Below are positions 43,426-45,357 of a stretch of 45,357 bases of DNA, piece by piece. Made by a program: the position numbers and the translations under genes. Origin of the DNA: Actinomycetes bacterium (GTDB taxonomy: Bacteria; Actinomycetota; Coriobacteriia; Coriobacteriales; Eggerthellaceae). The notes under the pieces were generated by a model that ran no database searches, was not told the origin of the DNA, and saw only the letters and a list, made by a program, of their open reading frames with translations. Where the stretch lies: assembly GCA_023403475.1 (NCBI GenBank), contig JAEYEL010000083.1, forward strand, positions 1-45,357, read 5' to 3'. Numbering within the stretch: the stretch's first letter is position 1; each line of letters opens with the position of its first letter.

Positions 43426-44499
43426 CTCGCCCGGAGAACCGCCGACAATGCAGCCTTCAGCACGCAGCCCGACTTCCTTCCTAAGGCTAGGAGTGGAAAG
43501 AAACGAGACTCCGACTCAGCGAGCAGACGAGCAGGCAAAGCGGTCTGCGGGCAGGTGACGCACGGGCAAAAAACCGGATCGCCCAAACAGCCGAAATCAG
43601 CACAACGACCCGAAGAGGCCGCCCGCAGAGAGCAATGCGATTTCAGGCGGAGCATGCTGGTGATTTTCTTGGTAAGCCTTGTGATTATGGGCGTGTATTC
43701 CCGCTGGCAAGGACAACAGGACGGGGGAATCGCGTCCATCCTCATCCAAATCTGCTCCGGCCTCGGCCTTGTTTCAGCCGCCGCCTTCTCCATGATCGCG
43801 CACAAGCGCCTGAAAGCCCCGTCGCTTTTCCTTATCTGCCAGACCATCGTTTTGCCCGTAGCAATCGGCGCGCTGTATCTTGGAACGATATTCGAAGGGC
43901 CTGGGGTTTCTGTTTCGGTTCTTCTGTTCGATTTGGCCTACGGGCTCATCCTTCTTTCCATTTGGCTTGCGCCATACGCCTACACAACCCCGAACACCCT
44001 CTTCGTACTCACAGCAGGATTCCTTTCCCACAAGATGGGCTGGGCCGTTGGCCTGTCCCTTACCCGGGCGTTCCCCTGGCCCGACCTTCAATGGATTGGC
44101 ACTTTGGTCATCATAGCTGCGTTCTTGGCTCTTATCGCGCTCAGCGGAGCAACTATCGTGAGGAACCGGCACGATACCGACGAGGCGCTTTCAGCCGGAC
44201 CGGAATACGGCCACGAAACAGCCTGCCGAATCGTTGGGGAGCGGTACGGTCTTACAAAGCGAGAAAACGAAATCCTGCTTCTTCTAGCCAAAGGAAGAAC
44301 CGCCCCCTACCTTGCACGCGACTTGTTCATTTCGGAAAGCACGGCGCGAACGCACATCTCCCACATCTATCGCAAAATGGAAATCAACTCTCAACAAGAA
44401 TTGCTTGACGAAATAGAGTGTACGCTCAAGGCGGCGATACGCGAACGGCGAGGCGAGCAGGGCAACACCGACGCTCCGCAGGCGAAACTCACCCCGTAA
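43426..44499 (+). pseudogene. Membrane-LuxR regulator, 3' fragment (C-terminal half)
   Basis: The fragment contains about six membrane segments from MLVIFLVSLVIMGVYSRW (43654) on, followed by a LuxR helix-turn-helix: GLTKRENEILLLLAKGRTAPYLARDLFISESTARTHISHIYRKM (~44240-44390). Eggerthellaceae regulators of this type usually have ten to twelve membrane segments ahead of the HTH and sit divergent from a reductase gene. The first half is missing and no proper start or ribosome site is seen, although translation from the ATG at 43654 is not excluded. It is cut at the same place as the facing flavoprotein fragment. Confidence 0.8.
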
Positions 44500-44530
44500 G
44501 CGCCTCGAAACAGTTTTCACTCAGGATATG

Positions 44531-44559
44531 CAAAAGGCCATCGGGTTAACCGATGGCCT
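44531..44559 (-). terminator. Rho-independent terminator of tRNA-Asn
   Basis: On the minus strand AGGCCATCGG, a 5-base loop and CCGATGGCCT are followed by TTT. It begins 11 bases after the tRNA 3' end; it may also serve the plus-strand regulator fragment. Confidence 0.85.
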
Positions 44560-44569
44560 GTGAGTTTTC

Positions 44570-44644
44570 TGGCTCCCCGGGTAGGATTCGAACCTACAAC
44601 CCTCCGGTTAACAGCCGGATGCTCTGCCGTTGAGCTACCGAGGA
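44570..44644 (-). tRNA. tRNA-Asn (anticodon GTT)
   Basis: 75 bases with encoded CCA. Acceptor TCCTCGG/CCGGGGA (one G-U pair), D-arm AGCTCAACGGCAGAGC, anticodon loop CTGTTAA with GTT at 34-36, T-arm GTAGGTTCGAATCCTAC, discriminator G. Own promoter upstream. Confidence 0.96.
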
Positions 44645-44697
44645 ATGAGCCGTATGCCTTGCGCACGCAACCGCCAAGGCTGCACGCGCAAGTGGAC

Positions 44698-44725
44698 ATT
44701 ATACCCGAACCACAAGATTGTGCAA
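44698..44725 (-). promoter_or_regulatory. Predicted promoter of tRNA-Asn
   Basis: Minus strand: TTGCAC (44720-44725), a 16-base spacer and TATAAT (44698-44703). Transcription would start near 44691, about 47 bases ahead of the mature 5' end. Confidence 0.7.
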
Positions 44726-44865
44726 GACCGAATTTGATGAGATTTCAAAGACCACAGAGCAGAAACGAGCAGAAACGAAAACGCGACAGGAGCGCGAGAC
44801 GATTTGCAGGCGATTTGCGGGCGGTTTGCTGTTTCCGCTTGGAAGGGACGATTGCCAAAAGAAAA

Positions 44866-44894
44866 CAGGCCACCGAGAATCACCCGATGACCTG
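44866..44894 (-). terminator. Probable terminator of tRNA-Val
   Basis: Minus strand: CAGGTCATCGG, a short loop and CTCGGTGGCCTG then TTTTC. The stem has mismatches and a G-U pair, so it is weaker than that of tRNA-Asn. Confidence 0.65.
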
Positions 44895-44904
44895 CGAAGA
44901 GTCA

Positions 44905-44979
44905 TGGTGGTCGCTACAAGATTCGAACTTGTGACCCCCGCCGTGTGAAGGCGATGCTCTCCCGCTGAGCCAAGCGACC
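44905..44979 (-). tRNA. tRNA-Val (anticodon CAC)
   Basis: 75 bases with encoded CCA. Acceptor GGTCGCT/AGCGACC perfect, D-arm GGCTCAGCGGGAGAGC, anticodon stem TCGCC/GGCGG with loop TTCACAC (CAC at 34-36), T-arm ACAAGTTCGAATCTTGT. It reads GUG codons. Confidence 0.94.
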
Positions 44980-45044
44980 AGTGTTTCCGAGATTCGCGCC
45001 GAACCTGAACCTCAGATTCCGAACGCGTCCGTCAGTGCCCGAGT

Positions 45045-45073
45045 ATTGTATCGGTACCCGGCGCTCAGCGCAA
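45045..45073 (-). promoter_or_regulatory. Predicted promoter of tRNA-Val
   Basis: Minus strand: TTGCGC (45068-45073), a 17-base spacer and TACAAT (45045-45050), about 65 bases ahead of the tRNA. Confidence 0.6.
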
Positions 45074-45172
45074 GTGTTCGCTACGATTTTTCCATTTGTC
45101 GCCGAAAATCGCCGTCGAAAGGCTCCCGGCCGCACAAAAACCAGTATACTGTTGCGCTGTGACCTTGAAAGC

Positions 45173-45240
45173 CGCAGGCACGCAGGCCGCAAGCAACACC
45201 GCTGCAGGCACACAGTCGCAGGCACGCAGCCCGCAGCAAG
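45173..45240. repeat. CGCAGGCACGCAG-type repeats in the leader of the last gene
   Basis: CGCAGGCACGCAG near 45174 and near 45218, with a variant GCAGGCACACAG between them, in the ~120 bases between a TATACT (45145-45150) and the ATG at 45270. The T-box antiterminator consensus is not seen. Confidence 0.6.
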
Positions 45241-45269
45241 CAGAAGAAGGAAGCAGGAAAGAGAGACAG

Positions 45270-45357
45270 ATGAGCACCGACAGCTTCGAAGCAAACCTCA
45301 AACGCAGCAACGAGACACGCGCCGATATCGCCGAGCATCCCGAGAAGTACCGTATGC
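45270..45357 (+). CDS. N-terminal fragment, possibly tryptophanyl-tRNA synthetase
   Basis: Only 29 codons before the right edge: MSTDSFEANLKRSN, then ETRADIAEHPEKYRM. The run PEKYRM is how some Coriobacterial TrpS proteins lead into the first class-I signature (LTGDRPTGxLHxGHY), but that signature is beyond the window. The ribosome site is weak (GGAAAG about ten bases upstream). The identity is a guess. Confidence 0.4.
   Translation, partial: MSTDSFEANLKRSNETRADIAEHPEKYRM

Noticed and set aside
45150..45269. T-box riboswitch ahead of a possible trpS
   Set aside because: The leader is long enough, but the conserved T-box antiterminator sequence and a terminator are not visible.

Overview
The window is high-GC DNA from an actinobacterium, most likely a gut member of the Coriobacteriia (Eggerthellaceae type). 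This is inferred from gene content: a pentaheme NrfA-like lipoprotein, remnants of a flavocytochrome-type fumarate reductase beside a membrane-LuxR regulator, and housekeeping gene orders of the Gram-positive type (rpmB/asp23/fakA/recG; scpA-scpB-rluB-aroA-cmk-plsC-ispH; der-plsY-gpsA). No rRNA, CRISPR array or complete insertion sequence is visible. Two tRNA genes (Asn, Val) lie near the right end.

Layout. 1-2395 (minus): recG (5' part only), a FakA-like DAK2 protein and an Asp23 protein, divergent from rpmB (2742-2933). 3146-7179 (minus): a heme-binding-type sensor histidine kinase, an OmpR-type regulator and a divergent NrfA-like lipoprotein, which together look like a redox sensing and respiration module. 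7434-8448: an AT-richer DUF1016 (YhcG-type) nuclease gene butted against the next gene. 8471-12303 (minus): rpe, cysteine desulfurase, Nif3-like protein and a coiled-coil zinc-ribbon protein. 12904-15392 (plus): an alkyltransferase-like protein with Gly in place of the catalytic Cys, overlapping by ATGA with one long ORF that joins VanZ, RDD and NAD(P)HX-epimerase domains. 15754-20935 (minus): an encapsulin-cargo-type ferritin, gpsA, plsY, der and a DUF512 radical-SAM protein.

20951-25887 looks like an insertion in the conserved ispH-DUF512-der neighbourhood. It is AT-richer and carries an Abi-family HEPN protein under a palindromic operator, a broken VapC toxin gene, a secreted amidase and a membrane Ser/Thr kinase with an unusual outer domain. 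26074-33211 (minus) is a long, tightly packed housekeeping run: M50 protease, scpA, scpB, rluB, aroA, cmk, plsC and ispH. 33343-37434 (minus) holds trmL, an ABC-F ATPase and a uracil/xanthine permease.

37750-42603 is a complete restriction-modification cassette. A small XRE regulator diverges from an Eco57I-like adenine methylase and a large GIY-YIG nuclease-helicase fusion. A perfect 26-bp palindrome with a controller-protein (C-box) core sits between them. 42766-44499 holds the 3' halves of two divergent genes, a flavoprotein reductase and a membrane LuxR regulator, both cut at the same point, as a single deletion would produce. The window ends with tRNA-Asn, tRNA-Val and the first codons of a gene that may be trpS.

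The observations most worth following are the C-box-regulated GIY-YIG/helicase restriction system, the Cys-less alkyltransferase coupled to the VanZ-RDD-NnrE fusion, the heme sensor kinase beside a divergent NrfA, and the kinase-amidase pair.
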